This document shows, one piece after another, positions 1 to 7,774 of a DNA stretch of 46,565 bases. The translations under genes were made by a program, and so were the position numbers. Source of the DNA: a virus; the IMG/VR virus record IMGVR_UViG_3300023174_000265, positions 1-46,565 of that record; one strand, written 5' to 3'. Position 1 is the first letter of the stretch; the number at the start of each line of letters is the position of its first letter. The notes under the pieces were generated by a model. The model saw only the letters and a program-made list of their open reading frames with translations, made no database searches and was not told the DNA's origin.

Positions 1-111
1 CTACCCCTACCTACCTACCTACCTCACCCCATACTCACCCCATACACACCCCATACACCTCGCATACACATACCCTTTACCAACACCCCACCTAGTAGTA
101 CCCTCGCACCT
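1..111. repeat. Low-complexity CTAC / CCCATACA tract
   Basis: The window opens with tandem CTAC units (about 8-25) followed by degenerate CACCCCATACA units to about 75. No gene or promoter is convincing here. It is pyrimidine-rich on the plus strand and may be a spacer or the end of an upstream gene lost to the left edge. Confidence 0.5.
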
Positions 112-492
112 ATGAAGGGCACACCTTGTATCCACCACCTATCACCCAGAGCAGACACCATTAGAGGTATCAGGAGACTTCGCCTAATCAACCCACTACA
201 CACATACCAACAAGTAGTAGAGGAGTGGCACTACATAACAACCTTTATGAGTAATGTCTTTAGAGTAATGAGCAAGCAACGCATAGTGAACGACATACTC
301 ACACCACAAGTGAATATGAGCGCACTACACATACGCACAGAGAAGCAACTAGGTATATACCAGACAGTCGATTACATAAAGACAATGACACCAGAGCAAC
401 AACACACAGTAAGTAATGAAATAAAAAGACGACGCATAAGGGCATACACCACACTCTTACGCACTACCTCAACAAGTGAGTTCTCTAAATGA
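112..492 (+). CDS. Hypothetical protein, basic
   Basis: A 126-residue basic protein I do not recognise. It has no membrane segment and is rich in Arg and Thr (KRRRIRAYTT near the C-terminus). Its TGA overlaps the ATG of the next gene (ATGA), the tight coupling seen through this operon. The start is uncertain: no Shine-Dalgarno sequence precedes 112, and in-frame ATGs at 247 and 268 are alternatives. Confidence 0.6.
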   Translation: MKGTPCIHHLSPRADTIRGIRRLRLINPLHTYQQVVEEWHYITTFMSNVFRVMSKQRIVNDILTPQVNMSALHIRTEKQLGIYQTVDYIKTMTPEQQHTVSNEIKRRRIRAYTTLLRTTSTSEFSK

Positions 493-743
493 GTTCGCAT
501 ACACACCTACCCAAGTTCGTAATAGCACAGCGCACAGTGTCCTATCAGGTGAGTGAGATGCTTACCGATATGACCAGTGACGAGATGAGTGTTCTCTCAC
601 TTCGTGACCTACTACGCATAGCCAACGAGTTAGCCATACTTGAGTTCGGCAACACGGACTATGTCACCTATACAGATGAAAATGGTATTGACCTAGCGTC
701 AAAGGCGTACTTAGAAGCGCCTTACCCCACAACCACACCATAA
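489..743 (+). CDS. Hypothetical protein
   Basis: An 84-residue acidic protein of unknown function, translationally coupled to the preceding gene by an ATGA overlap. No family motif is visible. The next gene has its own promoter at 809-838, so this pair may form a separate transcript. Confidence 0.65.
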   Translation: MSSHTHLPKFVIAQRTVSYQVSEMLTDMTSDEMSVLSLRDLLRIANELAILEFGNTDYVTYTDENGIDLASKAYLEAPYPTTTP

Positions 744-808
744 CCACACAGGGGCAGGGGTAAGACGCCAGAACAGCGTACAGGGGATATCCATATTTCT
801 GGAAAAAT

Positions 809-838
809 GCGTCTAGTCTGATACTCGCCAACTAGGCT
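809..838 (+). promoter_or_regulatory. Promoter, leaderless type
   Basis: GCGTCT, 18 bp starting AGTCTGATAC, then TAGGCT. It matches the promoter family of this genome. The ATG at 845 lies 6 nt after the -10 box, so the transcript should be leaderless. Confidence 0.6.
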
Positions 839-844
839 ACAAGT

Positions 845-1144
845 ATGACCACACACACATATACAACTACATACAACCAAGAACGAGGTGCTTACCGTAA
901 GGGGGCACTGATACAAGCCAGAGTTATCCCAGAGCGTATGAGCGCCTATGGAATTCGTACCGAGTGGGCAGTGTCGCTTACCGTAGCCTCACCAACAGGT
1001 GACAGTTCAGACTTCATTGACCTACCTATTCCTTGTCTCTCGCTTTCTCAAGCGTGTGATATCGCAGATGACTACAACAGTGGATTAGCGCCAGAGTTGG
1101 TAGGACACTTTCACGCTTTATACAAAGAGCGAGGTTCTTTGTGA
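845..1144 (+). CDS. Hypothetical protein
   Basis: A 99-residue protein of unknown function. Its start is set by the promoter just upstream: the -10 box ends at 838 and no ribosome-binding site fits between, so translation probably begins at the 5' end of the mRNA. The TGA overlaps the GTG start of the next gene. First of four chained genes 845-2273. Confidence 0.7.
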   Translation: MTTHTYTTTYNQERGAYRKGALIQARVIPERMSAYGIRTEWAVSLTVASPTGDSSDFIDLPIPCLSLSQACDIADDYNSGLAPELVGHFHALYKERGSL

Positions 1145-1677
1145 CAGTCGCAAAGAGCGCACGGGTGTACTCGGGTAACCTACTCATACTTGAGAACGCA
1201 GTTCGTGTCGCAGGTATGACGAACGATATAAGTAGAATTGACCTAGCGTTGAGAGGCTTTCTCCCAGAGAAAGTAAAGAGGTCTGCCTATCGTAGAGAGT
1301 TAGTCGCAGGTGAGTGGCAAGAGAACACCTCAACCTCACACGCAATATCTGACAGTCGGCGCTTGTATCCAGATGAGTGGAGTGATGACCTAGAGGTATT
1401 CACTTCCAGATACGAAACCAGACTTTCATACATAATCGGCAGGTGCTACGGGTTCACCTTTGCTAACAACACAGACACACACAACTCATACAGCAGTGAG
1501 GTTCTCTCACTGCTAGTGTCCTCACTCAAGACACAGCCAGAAGAAATACATAGTTCTTTCGGTCTCGGTGTTGTTACGGGTAGAGATGACAAGAGCAAGA
1601 GAAACGAATACCAGAAGCAAGAGAGACTAGATACCCTTGTGTCTATCCACCACCCAGTGATGTCTAACTTTGAGTAA
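1141..1677 (+). CDS. Hypothetical protein
   Basis: A 178-residue soluble protein, not recognised. It starts with GTG overlapping the upstream stop (GTGA) and ends overlapping the TTG start of the next gene. It is the largest member of this operon; basic patches could contact nucleic acid, but no domain is visible. Confidence 0.65.
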   Translation: MTVAKSARVYSGNLLILENAVRVAGMTNDISRIDLALRGFLPEKVKRSAYRRELVAGEWQENTSTSHAISDSRRLYPDEWSDDLEVFTSRYETRLSYIIGRCYGFTFANNTDTHNSYSSEVLSLLVSSLKTQPEEIHSSFGLGVVTGRDDKSKRNEYQKQERLDTLVSIHHPVMSNFE

Positions 1678-2080
1678 TCTTCGCACTTGTTCTGGGTGTG
1701 GAGAGCAGTGTGCTTGTACACAGCAGGAAAACTACCCAGATAATGGGTGGGTCTTACCATTTGATACCTTCGGTTACTACGGGGGCTTTGATGACAATGT
1801 TGATGTCCTACTCACTGATGTCCCGAGTAGGCAATGGGTACTGTGTCACGACTGTGTAGTCAAGTTTCTTACTTTATTCCCTCGCTTACGGGATACTTTC
1901 AGCAAGGGTCTACACCTATGCGAGAGCGAGACACCTTGTTGCGAGTGGGCGTGGCGTGGGACTGACAAGTTCGGCGAGTATGAAACCAATGAGAGTGGTG
2001 AACTTGTACCTGCCAGTGGAGCGCACTACCAAGTAGTCGAGAACGGCTTATGGGTAGACGCCAAACAAAACAATGAGTGA
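1670..2080 (+). CDS. Hypothetical Cys-rich protein, probable zinc ribbon
   Basis: A 136-residue protein with Cys pairs CSGC plus CAC near the N-terminus and CHDC near residue 63, then further cysteines (LCESETPCC). The spacing suggests a structural zinc site. It starts with TTG, overlapping the previous gene by 8 nt, and overlaps the next by 8 nt. Function unknown. Confidence 0.65.
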   Translation: MSNLRTCSGCGEQCACTQQENYPDNGWVLPFDTFGYYGGFDDNVDVLLTDVPSRQWVLCHDCVVKFLTLFPRLRDTFSKGLHLCESETPCCEWAWRGTDKFGEYETNESGELVPASGAHYQVVENGLWVDAKQNNE

Positions 2081-2273
2081 CCACTACGTAAAGCCGTATC
2101 TCTACGACCAGACAGATGATGTCATAGCCAGATACGAAGCGATAGCCCTTGAGCGAATAGCGCAGTCAGCGTCAGCAGAGGGTCAGAGCCACTTTGATTA
2201 TATCCAGACTGCCTTTGACCTTATTCACGCAGTTGCTAACGAAGTGTGGCTTAGCGAGATTACTTACGAATAG
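2073..2273 (+). CDS. Hypothetical protein
   Basis: A 66-residue acidic, probably helical protein, last gene of the left rightward operon. The ATG overlaps the upstream TGA. Its TAG stop lies inside a copy of the 13-bp repeat (GAATAGATAACT), a recurrent arrangement in this window. Confidence 0.65.
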   Translation: MSDHYVKPYLYDQTDDVIARYEAIALERIAQSASAEGQSHFDYIQTAFDLIHAVANEVWLSEITYE

Positions 2274-2326
2274 ATAACTTTTTCGAGAAAGCCGGGGCTC
2301 CTCACCACCTAGCCACAGGTGTATCC

Positions 2327-2345
2327 AGTTATCTATTAGATAACT
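2327..2345. promoter_or_regulatory. 19-bp perfect palindrome from two overlapping repeat copies
   Basis: AGTTATCTATTAGATAACT is a perfect inverted repeat around one central base. It equals two head-to-head copies of the 13-bp repeat merged, and sits exactly at the convergent junction between the rightward operon ending at 2273 and the leftward one ending at 2336, overlapping the last codons and stop of the latter. Confidence 0.7.
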
Positions 2346-2542
2346 ATTTGTCCGACACTCACTGTGTAAATAATTCCACCCTGAACAATGTAGGCGTATT
2401 CCTTTTCAGTTCCTTGATACTCAATGAAGGTTGCCTCAACTGTTCCAGTGGTGTGTCGTTTTCCTTTTCCGTTATCAGTTATGTATCCGAACGATACGGG
2501 TATCTGGACAGTCGTTCCCTGTTTTATTTCTGTTCTGTTCAT
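2336..2542 (-). CDS. Hypothetical protein
   Basis: A 68-residue, mostly beta-strand protein, not recognised. Last gene of the leftward operon starting at promoter 3241-3270; its ATG overlaps the stop of the gene upstream (ATGA). The 3' end runs into the palindromic repeat. Confidence 0.65.
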   Translation of the reverse strand: MNRTEIKQGTTVQIPVSFGYITDNGKGKRHTTGTVEATFIEYQGTEKEYAYIVQGGIIYTVSVGQIVI

Positions 2543-2742
2543 ATGTATCTCGGCTCACCGTGTGGTGGGCAGTCCTCGTACGGGTTCTCATTACCCTCGT
2601 TGTCCTCGCACGAACACCAACTGAATAACGCTACTTGCGTTTCGTGAGTGAGTTCAGCCATATCGCTCTGTGATGGTGAGCCACCGAGTTGGTCAATGAC
2701 AACACTCCAGAAGTTCACGAATAGTTGTTCTTGTGTGTTCAT
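2539..2742 (-). CDS. Hypothetical protein, Cys-containing
   Basis: A 67-residue acidic protein with a C-terminal cluster of cysteines (WCSCE, EDCPP) that might bind metal. It overlaps the following gene by 4 nt and is preceded by a repeat copy at 2744-2756. Function unknown. Confidence 0.65.
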   Translation of the reverse strand: MNTQEQLFVNFWSVVIDQLGGSPSQSDMAELTHETQVALFSWCSCEDNEGNENPYEDCPPHGEPRYI

Positions 2743-2752
2743 TAGTTATCTA

Positions 2753-3007
2753 TTAGTTGTTCGTTCGGCTTGAGATACAACTTGAGCAATACGCCTCAAT
2801 AGTGTTTCCTTGCTCTGCGTCCACGAACTCCCACTTGCCATAGAAACGCTCGCTGGTCATATCTGCCATTAGCGAGTAGATGTCTGTGTAGCAATACACA
2901 CCAGAATTATCACAAGTGAAACAGTACGCTCGCACTACTTTTTCATCTCCCGACAATTCAGTTCTGAGGCTTCTGCCGTTCGCTCTTGCTCTGGTTGGGT
3001 TGTTCAT
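2753..3007 (-). CDS. Hypothetical protein, probable zinc-binding
   Basis: An 84-residue protein with a CFTC pair in the middle and CSSC near the C-terminus, a plausible four-cysteine zinc site. It abuts the upstream gene (TAATG-type junction at 3007). Its last codons overlap the repeat copy 2744-2756. Function unknown. Confidence 0.65.
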   Translation of the reverse strand: MNNPTRARANGRSLRTELSGDEKVVRAYCFTCDNSGVYCYTDIYSLMADMTSERFYGKWEFVDAEQGNTIEAYCSSCISSRTNN

Positions 3008-3210
3008 TACTCAACCACCACCCACGCCATTGCCACTCGCAATAGGTTGTCGTAGTCACCCGACATTGACTGCGTTCTGTATTCAGCAATTTCATCTGCC
3101 GATACTTTTGCTCGCCTAAGTGCTTTGGTTACTGTTCCCATAATCGCAAAGGCGTTCCCGTCCTCTCCAGTGAGTTGGACTGTAATCTCTGGATATTTCG
3201 TTTCACTCAT
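3007..3210 (-). CDS. Small conserved phage-type hypothetical protein
   Basis: A 67-residue protein with the pattern LTGEDGNAFAIMGTVTKALRRA and a C-terminal SGDYDNLLRVAMAWV. From memory, similar small proteins recur in many phages and integrated elements without a known role. It is first in the leftward operon, downstream of promoter 3241-3270, with an AAGGGGAAAA ribosome-binding site. Confidence 0.75.
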   Translation of the reverse strand: MSETKYPEITVQLTGEDGNAFAIMGTVTKALRRAKVSADEIAEYRTQSMSGDYDNLLRVAMAWVVVE

Positions 3211-3240
3211 TGTTTTCCCCTTGTCTAGTAGTTATCTATC

Positions 3241-3270
3241 AGTGTATCGTTACGGGTACAAAGTAGCCAG
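3241..3270 (-). promoter_or_regulatory. Promoter with repeat over the start site
   Basis: On the minus strand: CTGGCT, 18 bp containing TTTGTACCCG, TACACT. The repeat copy 3230-3242 begins at the end of the -10 box, so a bound protein would cover the transcription start. Drives 3210 to 2336. Confidence 0.65.
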
Positions 3271-3272
3271 AC

Positions 3273-3431
3273 TTACCCGAACACTGCGTCATTGTATATT
3301 TCGTCCATATCCTCGTCATCGTCATCGTCATCGTGTTCTGGCTCTACGATATCCAGTTCAGATATTTCACCTGCGCTACGGGCTTCATCTCTGTCGTTCC
3401 ACTCTGTGCCACTGTCAAAGAAGTGTTTCAT
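3273..3431 (-). CDS. Small acidic protein
   Basis: A 52-residue protein starting MKHFFDSGTEW and carrying a run of six aspartates, then DEDMDEIY. It starts one base inside the stop of the upstream LysM-type gene (TAATG), so the two should be co-translated. Strongly acidic; a DNA-mimic role is conceivable but not shown. Confidence 0.6.
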   Translation of the reverse strand: MKHFFDSGTEWNDRDEARSAGEISELDIVEPEHDDDDDDEDMDEIYNDAVFG

Positions 3432-3763
3432 TATTTACAGTCCTCTATCATCTGTCCACCATCAGTTAGGCGAAGTTCACAACTGTTATGGGTAGGTAGG
3501 TAGATGGTGTCTCCAACGGTGAGTGTCGTGCCGTATGTCTTTACAAGCCTGTCCACTGCTTCCATAAAGTTCCCGTCACAATTCATACGGGCTATCCAGT
3601 AGAGCGTGTCTCCCTCTTGGATTACTACGGGTGCGCCAGTACAAAAGAACTCTGCGTCTCTCTCTGACTGGTTCTGTATGTATGTAAAACTAACAAGCGA
3701 TACGAAAATAACCAGAACCGTAATGAGTACGGCTTTGACTGTCCTATAAGTTGCTTCGTTCAT
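3431..3763 (-). CDS. Membrane-anchored LysM-like protein
   Basis: A 110-residue protein with one transmembrane helix (about residues 10-30, AVLITVLVIFVSLVSF) followed by an extracellular LysM-like segment: VIQEGDTLYWIA, then VDRLVKTYGTTLTVGDTIYLP. LysM domains bind peptidoglycan glycans, so it probably faces the cell wall. A diverged relative lies at 17294-17596 with the same order of parts. Cysteines at either side of the domain could form a disulfide. Confidence 0.7.
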   Translation of the reverse strand: MNEATYRTVKAVLITVLVIFVSLVSFTYIQNQSERDAEFFCTGAPVVIQEGDTLYWIARMNCDGNFMEAVDRLVKTYGTTLTVGDTIYLPTHNSCELRLTDGGQMIEDCK

Positions 3764-3791
3764 TTCTGTTCTCCCTTTGTTGAGTTATCTA

Positions 3792-4013
3792 TTAGTAGTG
3801 GTCACGGGTTAGTTGGTCGTGTACTGCGTCATCTTTCATCTGTTCCTCAAGGCTCGTAATCTTTTGAGTGAGAGACAGGTGTCTGTTGTTTAGACCCTCA
3901 AGTTTTTCTGTTTTTGTTTGTGTGTCTGGGCGTGAGTTCCAGTACACAAGTTCGGACTCTGTCTGGGCGATAGCCAGTAGGCAGATTTCATAAGTTTTGG
4001 TAAGTGTGGTCAT
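3792..4013 (-). CDS. Hypothetical coiled-coil protein
   Basis: A 73-residue protein whose C-terminal half (KTEKLEGLNNRHLSLTQKITSLEEQMK) reads as a coiled coil. No Shine-Dalgarno site precedes the ATG. A TAGAAT box at 4020-4025 ends 6 nt upstream, so the mRNA is probably leaderless. The 3' end overlaps the repeat copy 3783-3795. Confidence 0.6.
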   Translation of the reverse strand: MTTLTKTYEICLLAIAQTESELVYWNSRPDTQTKTEKLEGLNNRHLSLTQKITSLEEQMKDDAVHDQLTRDHY

Positions 4014-4019
4014 ATCTAT

Positions 4020-4048
4020 ATTCTAGGGAACACCTGACAAGAAGTAAA
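4020..4048 (-). promoter_or_regulatory. Probable promoter, leaderless type
   Basis: On the minus strand: TTTACT, 17 bp, TAGAAT, then 6 nt to the ATG at 4013. It is outside the AGTCTGTACC family, and the -35 box is a guess. Confidence 0.4.
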
Positions 4049-4136
4049 GCATTTGATGAAAGTTCTCACGGGTTGCTAGTTAGCAAGTCTTGCGAATTAG
4101 AACTTATCGGAAGCCCCCCGTGTGATGGCCATAAAA

Positions 4137-4172
4137 GCACACAGGGGAAGCCCCGGCTTTTCCCCTGTGTGC
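4137..4172. terminator. Hairpin with 13-bp perfect stem
   Basis: GCACACAGGGGAA pairs with TTCCCCTGTGTGC around a GCCCCGGCTT loop. It follows a reversed copy of the GC-rich element (4104-4122) between two leftward genes. Probable terminator for 4274-4672, though without a long T run. Confidence 0.55.
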
Positions 4173-4273
4173 TTGGGCGTGTGTGGGTTATCTATCAGAG
4201 AACTGGCGCACCCTTCGGGCTTGCCCTCAATGTGGGGGGGGTGGGTTTGGGGCGATACCTCGCCCCTCGCCCG

Positions 4274-4672
4274 TCAGTACGGAGACCAGTCGGATGACGG
4301 AGTGGTCTCGGGGATGTACTGTGCGACCCACTCGCTGTTGAGTCCACACTCGTTCAGGAACTCGGCGAACTCGCTTGCCGATGTGTCACGCCAAGAGCCT
4401 GCGAGAGCCTCAACCATGCCGAACGCAATCTGTGCGATGTGAAAGTGTGCGTCTCGGGAAATGGTGTCGTTCCAGTCGGACTCGGGTGTGTCCTTCTCCC
4501 AAGGGAAACCGCAGCGACCCTCGGTTGCGTCACGGTAGTCCTCGTAGTCAAGGCTGTCACGGCGCAACGCTTCGGTCTCGTAGTCGTGGTACGGCTCGGA
4601 CATCAGACGCACCATGCGAGCGTGCGCCTGAATTGATTTGGCAACAATGGATTTTGCTTCATTGAGGTTCAT
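4274..4672 (-). CDS. Hypothetical protein
   Basis: A 132-residue, mainly helical acidic protein, not recognised. I start it at the ATG at 4672 (MNLNEAKSIVAK) because GAAGGGAAAACC precedes it and promoter 4703-4732 lies just upstream. The open frame continues further, but that part reads through the promoter and the repeat and is not credible coding sequence. Confidence 0.75.
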   Translation of the reverse strand: MNLNEAKSIVAKSIQAHARMVRLMSEPYHDYETEALRRDSLDYEDYRDATEGRCGFPWEKDTPESDWNDTISRDAHFHIAQIAFGMVEALAGSWRDTSASEFAEFLNECGLNSEWVAQYIPETTPSSDWSPY

Positions 4673-4702
4673 GGTTTTCCCTTCGGTGTGTGGTGTGACA
4701 TC

Positions 4703-4732
4703 AGCGTATCGGAAAGGGTACAGGCTTGACGA
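4703..4732 (-). promoter_or_regulatory. Promoter
   Basis: On the minus strand: TCGTCA, AGCCTGTACCCTTTCCGA (18 bp), TACGCT. A repeat copy (4732-4744) abuts the -35 box. Drives 4672-4274. Confidence 0.7.
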
Positions 4733-4959
4733 GTTATCTATTAGAGAAGGTCGGGGGCGTTTGAGTTTGGCCATAGAGAAACATCTGGGCTTTTGCGAAA
4801 CATCTGGGCTTTTTATCGGAAGCCCCCCGTGACCAGAGCAGGTCAAAACATCGGGAAGCCCCGGCTAAAACTCGAAAAAAAATGAAAGAAAACTGGCGCA
4901 CCCAACGAAATGAGTTGGGCTTGCCCTCGGGGGGAGGGCAAGCACCAGTTATCTATTAG

Positions 4960-5310
4960 TCACTCCCAACTGATGAAGCCGGTATCTGGGTCGGTGTAGT
5001 TCGGAGCAGAGTGGTCGATTGCGACTTCGCTGAAACCCACCGGCTCGACACGGTACAACTTCACACCAATTCGGATTTCGTCACCAACGCTCAACGCTGT
5101 GTGTGTCCGGTATGAAGCGAGTTGTGGCTCGATTTGTTCCCAGAGACGACCGGTGTACATGTTGGTCGCCATGAAAATCGCCTCGCAGATTGCGTCATGA
5201 TTTTCTTCTGATGTGTCAATGTCTCCGAAAAAGAGCGTGACGCTCGAGTGGAAACGTCCGGCGTCTTTGTCTTCCGGAAAAGCCTTCCAGTAAATCGTTC
5301 CTGTGTTCAT
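4960..5310 (-). CDS. Hypothetical protein
   Basis: A 116-residue protein beginning MNTGTIYWKAF, not recognised. AAGGGACATCAC before the ATG supports this start over an upstream in-frame one. The end (FISWE) touches the repeat copy 4947-4959. It is alone on its transcript from promoter 5342-5371 and flanked on both sides by the intergenic module, a single-gene cassette. Confidence 0.75.
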   Translation of the reverse strand: MNTGTIYWKAFPEDKDAGRFHSSVTLFFGDIDTSEENHDAICEAIFMATNMYTGRLWEQIEPQLASYRTHTALSVGDEIRIGVKLYRVEPVGFSEVAIDHSAPNYTDPDTGFISWE

Positions 5311-5341
5311 GTGATGTCCCTTCGTTGTGTGGTGTACCACC

Positions 5342-5371
5342 ACCATATCGGGAGCGTTACAGACTAGCCAG
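5342..5371 (-). promoter_or_regulatory. Promoter
   Basis: On the minus strand: CTGGCT, AGTCTGTAACGCTCCCGA (18 bp), TATGGT. A repeat copy at 5372-5384 abuts the -35 box. Confidence 0.7.
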
Positions 5372-5531
5372 AGTTATCTATTAGTAAATCGAAAAAACGA
5401 GAATTTGTTATCGGAAGCCCCCCATGACCAACAGGGCAGGTCAAAACACAGGGAAGCCCCGGCTTCGACACAAACCAAAATGAACTGGCGCGCCCTGACG
5501 GGCTTGCCCGCAAGTAGGAGAAAAAATCGCG

Positions 5532-5561
5532 CTGGCTAGTCTGTACCCTTGCTGATACAGT
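5532..5561 (+). promoter_or_regulatory. Promoter
   Basis: CTGGCT, AGTCTGTACCCTTGCTGA (18 bp), TACAGT. Drives the gene at 5632 (or 5593). Unlike most members it has no repeat copy beside it. Confidence 0.7.
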
Positions 5562-5631
5562 ACAAGTACACCACAACAAATAGGGGGTAGTTATCAACAC
5601 AACAGAAATCAAGCAGAAAGCTCGCGAGGCT

Positions 5632-5940
5632 ATGGACGCGGGAGTAATCATTGGGGACGGACATACTCTGTTCGCGCCCGAGTATTACGCGCCATACTTC
5701 ACTGCGAGTGACCTCGCAAAAGCGAAGCTCATTACCAAGCACAAGTCGGACGGCTCTTACAAGGGAACCATATTCGCAAGTGACGGCTCTCCTATTGAGG
5801 AATTAGAAGCGGTCTATAACTTGAGCTTTCTCTACTGGCTCGCTCGCAATATCGGAGTGACACAGAGCGTGCAGGCCAACGGTAGAGGCTCACAGGCCTC
5901 TGAACTCGTTGGATATATCCGCGAGGCTCTAGCCGTCTAA
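5632..5940 (+). CDS. Hypothetical protein, paralogue of 11031-11372, start codon odd
   Basis: A protein of at least 102 residues, clearly homologous to the leftward gene 11031-11372: both share IIGDGHTLF.PEYYAP.FT, SDGSYKGTIFA.DGS and the C-terminal GRGSQA.ELV. Homology extends in frame upstream to about 5593, where the partner has ATG and this gene has ATC, properly spaced after AGGGGG. So either ATC is used as a rare start or the native start was lost and translation begins poorly at 5632. Function unknown. Confidence 0.7.
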   Translation: MDAGVIIGDGHTLFAPEYYAPYFTASDLAKAKLITKHKSDGSYKGTIFASDGSPIEELEAVYNLSFLYWLARNIGVTQSVQANGRGSQASELVGYIREALAV

Positions 5941-6254
5941 TCAGCTCACAGAGTTATCTATTAGAGAGTGTGGCCTGCTCTGCGGGTCACACTCTCGCTG
6001 TATGTACGGGAAAGAAAGTTATCTATTAGAGAGTGCGTGGCCACCGTTGGAGAGCGACCACTATGAGTAGAAGCGGCGCTCACTTGTAGTGGCCAAGAAT
6101 AGAACCCGAACACCGAGCCACCCGAACAAGAAACATCTGGGCAGTTATCGGAAGCCCCCCGTGACCAACAGAGCCAGACCTACGCGGGAAGCCCCGCTAT
6201 ACCTATAAGCTGTATTAGATAAATCTATCTAGAAAGTAAGCGAGAGGAAAGACT
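5941..6254. other. Intergenic region with repeats and hairpin
   Basis: Contains two repeat copies in reversed orientation (5952-5964, 6017-6029) behind a rightward gene, a GAGAGTGTG/CACACTCTC hairpin between them (5964-5996) that may end the upstream transcript, and a GC-rich element (6145-6163). I see no credible gene and no clear promoter for the DUF932 gene. Confidence 0.6.
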
Positions 6255-7277
6255 ATGGCACACGGGTTAGAGATAACAGCAGATGGGGTAGCCCGTATGG
6301 CGTACTCCAATAGAGAGATACCGTGGCACAGGCTTGGGGTATCAATGAACGGGTTGCAGACAGTCGAAGCAATGCTTGAGGCTGCGAAGGCTGACTTCGA
6401 CGTGGTTACAACACGGGTTGCTGTGTGCGACGATAACGGTGAGCCAATTAGAAACCCAGACAATTCGCCAGTACTCATCAATGACAGTCGCGCGACCGTA
6501 CGGGTGAACAGTGACGGCACATTTGACGGGCTATCTACGGTTGGAACTCGCTACGTAGTCCAACAGAACAAAGAGTGCATGGACTATGCGCTTGCGATAG
6601 TCGGCGCTAGCAAGGGTGACGCAGTAGTGGATACCTGTGGCGTTCTAAACGAGGGGCGTGAGTTTTTCGCCTCGCTCGACTTGGGCTCGCTAATCATTGA
6701 CCCAATGGGCATAAACGACAGCATTGAGCGTTATCTATTAGTAAGAAACGGACACGACGGCAAGACGCCGATTACCTTCGCAAATACTTCTATTCGTGCC
6801 GTATGTAAGAACACGGTAATCGCTGGTATGAAAACTGCGAAGCGTGTGTTCACTGCTCGTCACACTAGAAACGTTGAGAGCGCAATAGAGCAAGCAAATG
6901 AAGTTCTCAATATCTCTAATGTCTGGGCGTCAGAATTCGCCAGAACTGCCGAGAAACTTCTTTCGGTCAAAGTCGCACCTGGAACAAAGATATTCGGCGA
7001 CGTGCTTAACGCTGTATTTCCTCTGGAGAGTGGCTCTACGTCAAGACAAAAGAAAAATAGAGATAATGTCTTGTCTCTTGTCAAGGGTGTTTATGAAAGT
7101 GACAACAATGCAAAGGGCTACGGGTACAACGGTTGGTCAATGCTAAACGCAATTGGTGAGTACCTCGACCACTACCGAGAAGCAACTCCAGTAGAGAGAG
7201 CGTTAGCGTCAATGGATAATAACTCTTGGGTTACTCGAGCCAAGATGATAGCTCAAGACAAACTCTTGTCAGTATAA
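6255..7277 (+). CDS. DUF932 / phage-plasmid-like protein (TIGR03299 type)
   Basis: A 340-residue protein with the family hallmarks: N-terminal MAHGLEI...REIPWHRLG, the middle VRVNSDGTFDGLSTVGTRYVVQQN, and a C-terminal segment with AIGEYLDHYRE. This family is common in phages and plasmids and its biochemical role is unproven, although it is often found near recombination or single-strand DNA genes. RBS GAGAGGAAAG precedes the ATG. It pairs with 7331-7774 and faces the helicase 7775-9715. A reversed repeat copy lies inside the gene (6729-6741). Confidence 0.85.
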   Translation: MAHGLEITADGVARMAYSNREIPWHRLGVSMNGLQTVEAMLEAAKADFDVVTTRVAVCDDNGEPIRNPDNSPVLINDSRATVRVNSDGTFDGLSTVGTRYVVQQNKECMDYALAIVGASKGDAVVDTCGVLNEGREFFASLDLGSLIIDPMGINDSIERYLLVRNGHDGKTPITFANTSIRAVCKNTVIAGMKTAKRVFTARHTRNVESAIEQANEVLNISNVWASEFARTAEKLLSVKVAPGTKIFGDVLNAVFPLESGSTSRQKKNRDNVLSLVKGVYESDNNAKGYGYNGWSMLNAIGEYLDHYREATPVERALASMDNNSWVTRAKMIAQDKLLSV

Positions 7278-7330
7278 AAAGCATTTTCGGTTGTATCATT
7301 TATCTATAACCCCCACGAAGTGAGGCAGTA

Positions 7331-7774
7331 GTGAGCGAAGAACACGACGAAGAAGCATCGGACTTCCCAGATGACTTCCCTGATGACGCGCCAACTAGAG
7401 AAGAACTAGCTATTTGGCTTAGTGAGTTTATGTCGCAGTCGCAAAAAGCAACGGCAATGTACCGTAACCACTTCTGCAACCTACTAGTCGCAAAGCTTCA
7501 CTACGAATTCGGCACCGAAGGTATGTGTGAACTGATGATGGCTATCGACAAGAGGGCTGGATGGGTGTCTGACATAATTATCGAGGACAACGATATTCAT
7601 GATGTTCTATTCCGTGAATATGGTGTATTCGATAATGACGCAATAATCAAGGCACGGATGAGCAGCCAACTTACCGAAATGAATAAGAAAATATGGAGAC
7701 TTAGAAAGAAGTACTCCAGACTTATCGCCGAAGAAATAGTCGCTGGCGCTAACGCCAGACACACAGAAGCGTAA
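7331..7774 (+). CDS. Hypothetical protein
   Basis: A 147-residue protein with a very acidic N-terminus (DFPDDFPDD) and a basic helical C-terminus (MNKKIWRLRKKYSRL). It starts with GTG at 7331 and ends one base before the helicase stop on the other strand. No family recognised. Confidence 0.7.
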   Translation: MSEEHDEEASDFPDDFPDDAPTREELAIWLSEFMSQSQKATAMYRNHFCNLLVAKLHYEFGTEGMCELMMAIDKRAGWVSDIIIEDNDIHDVLFREYGVFDNDAIIKARMSSQLTEMNKKIWRLRKKYSRLIAEEIVAGANARHTEA

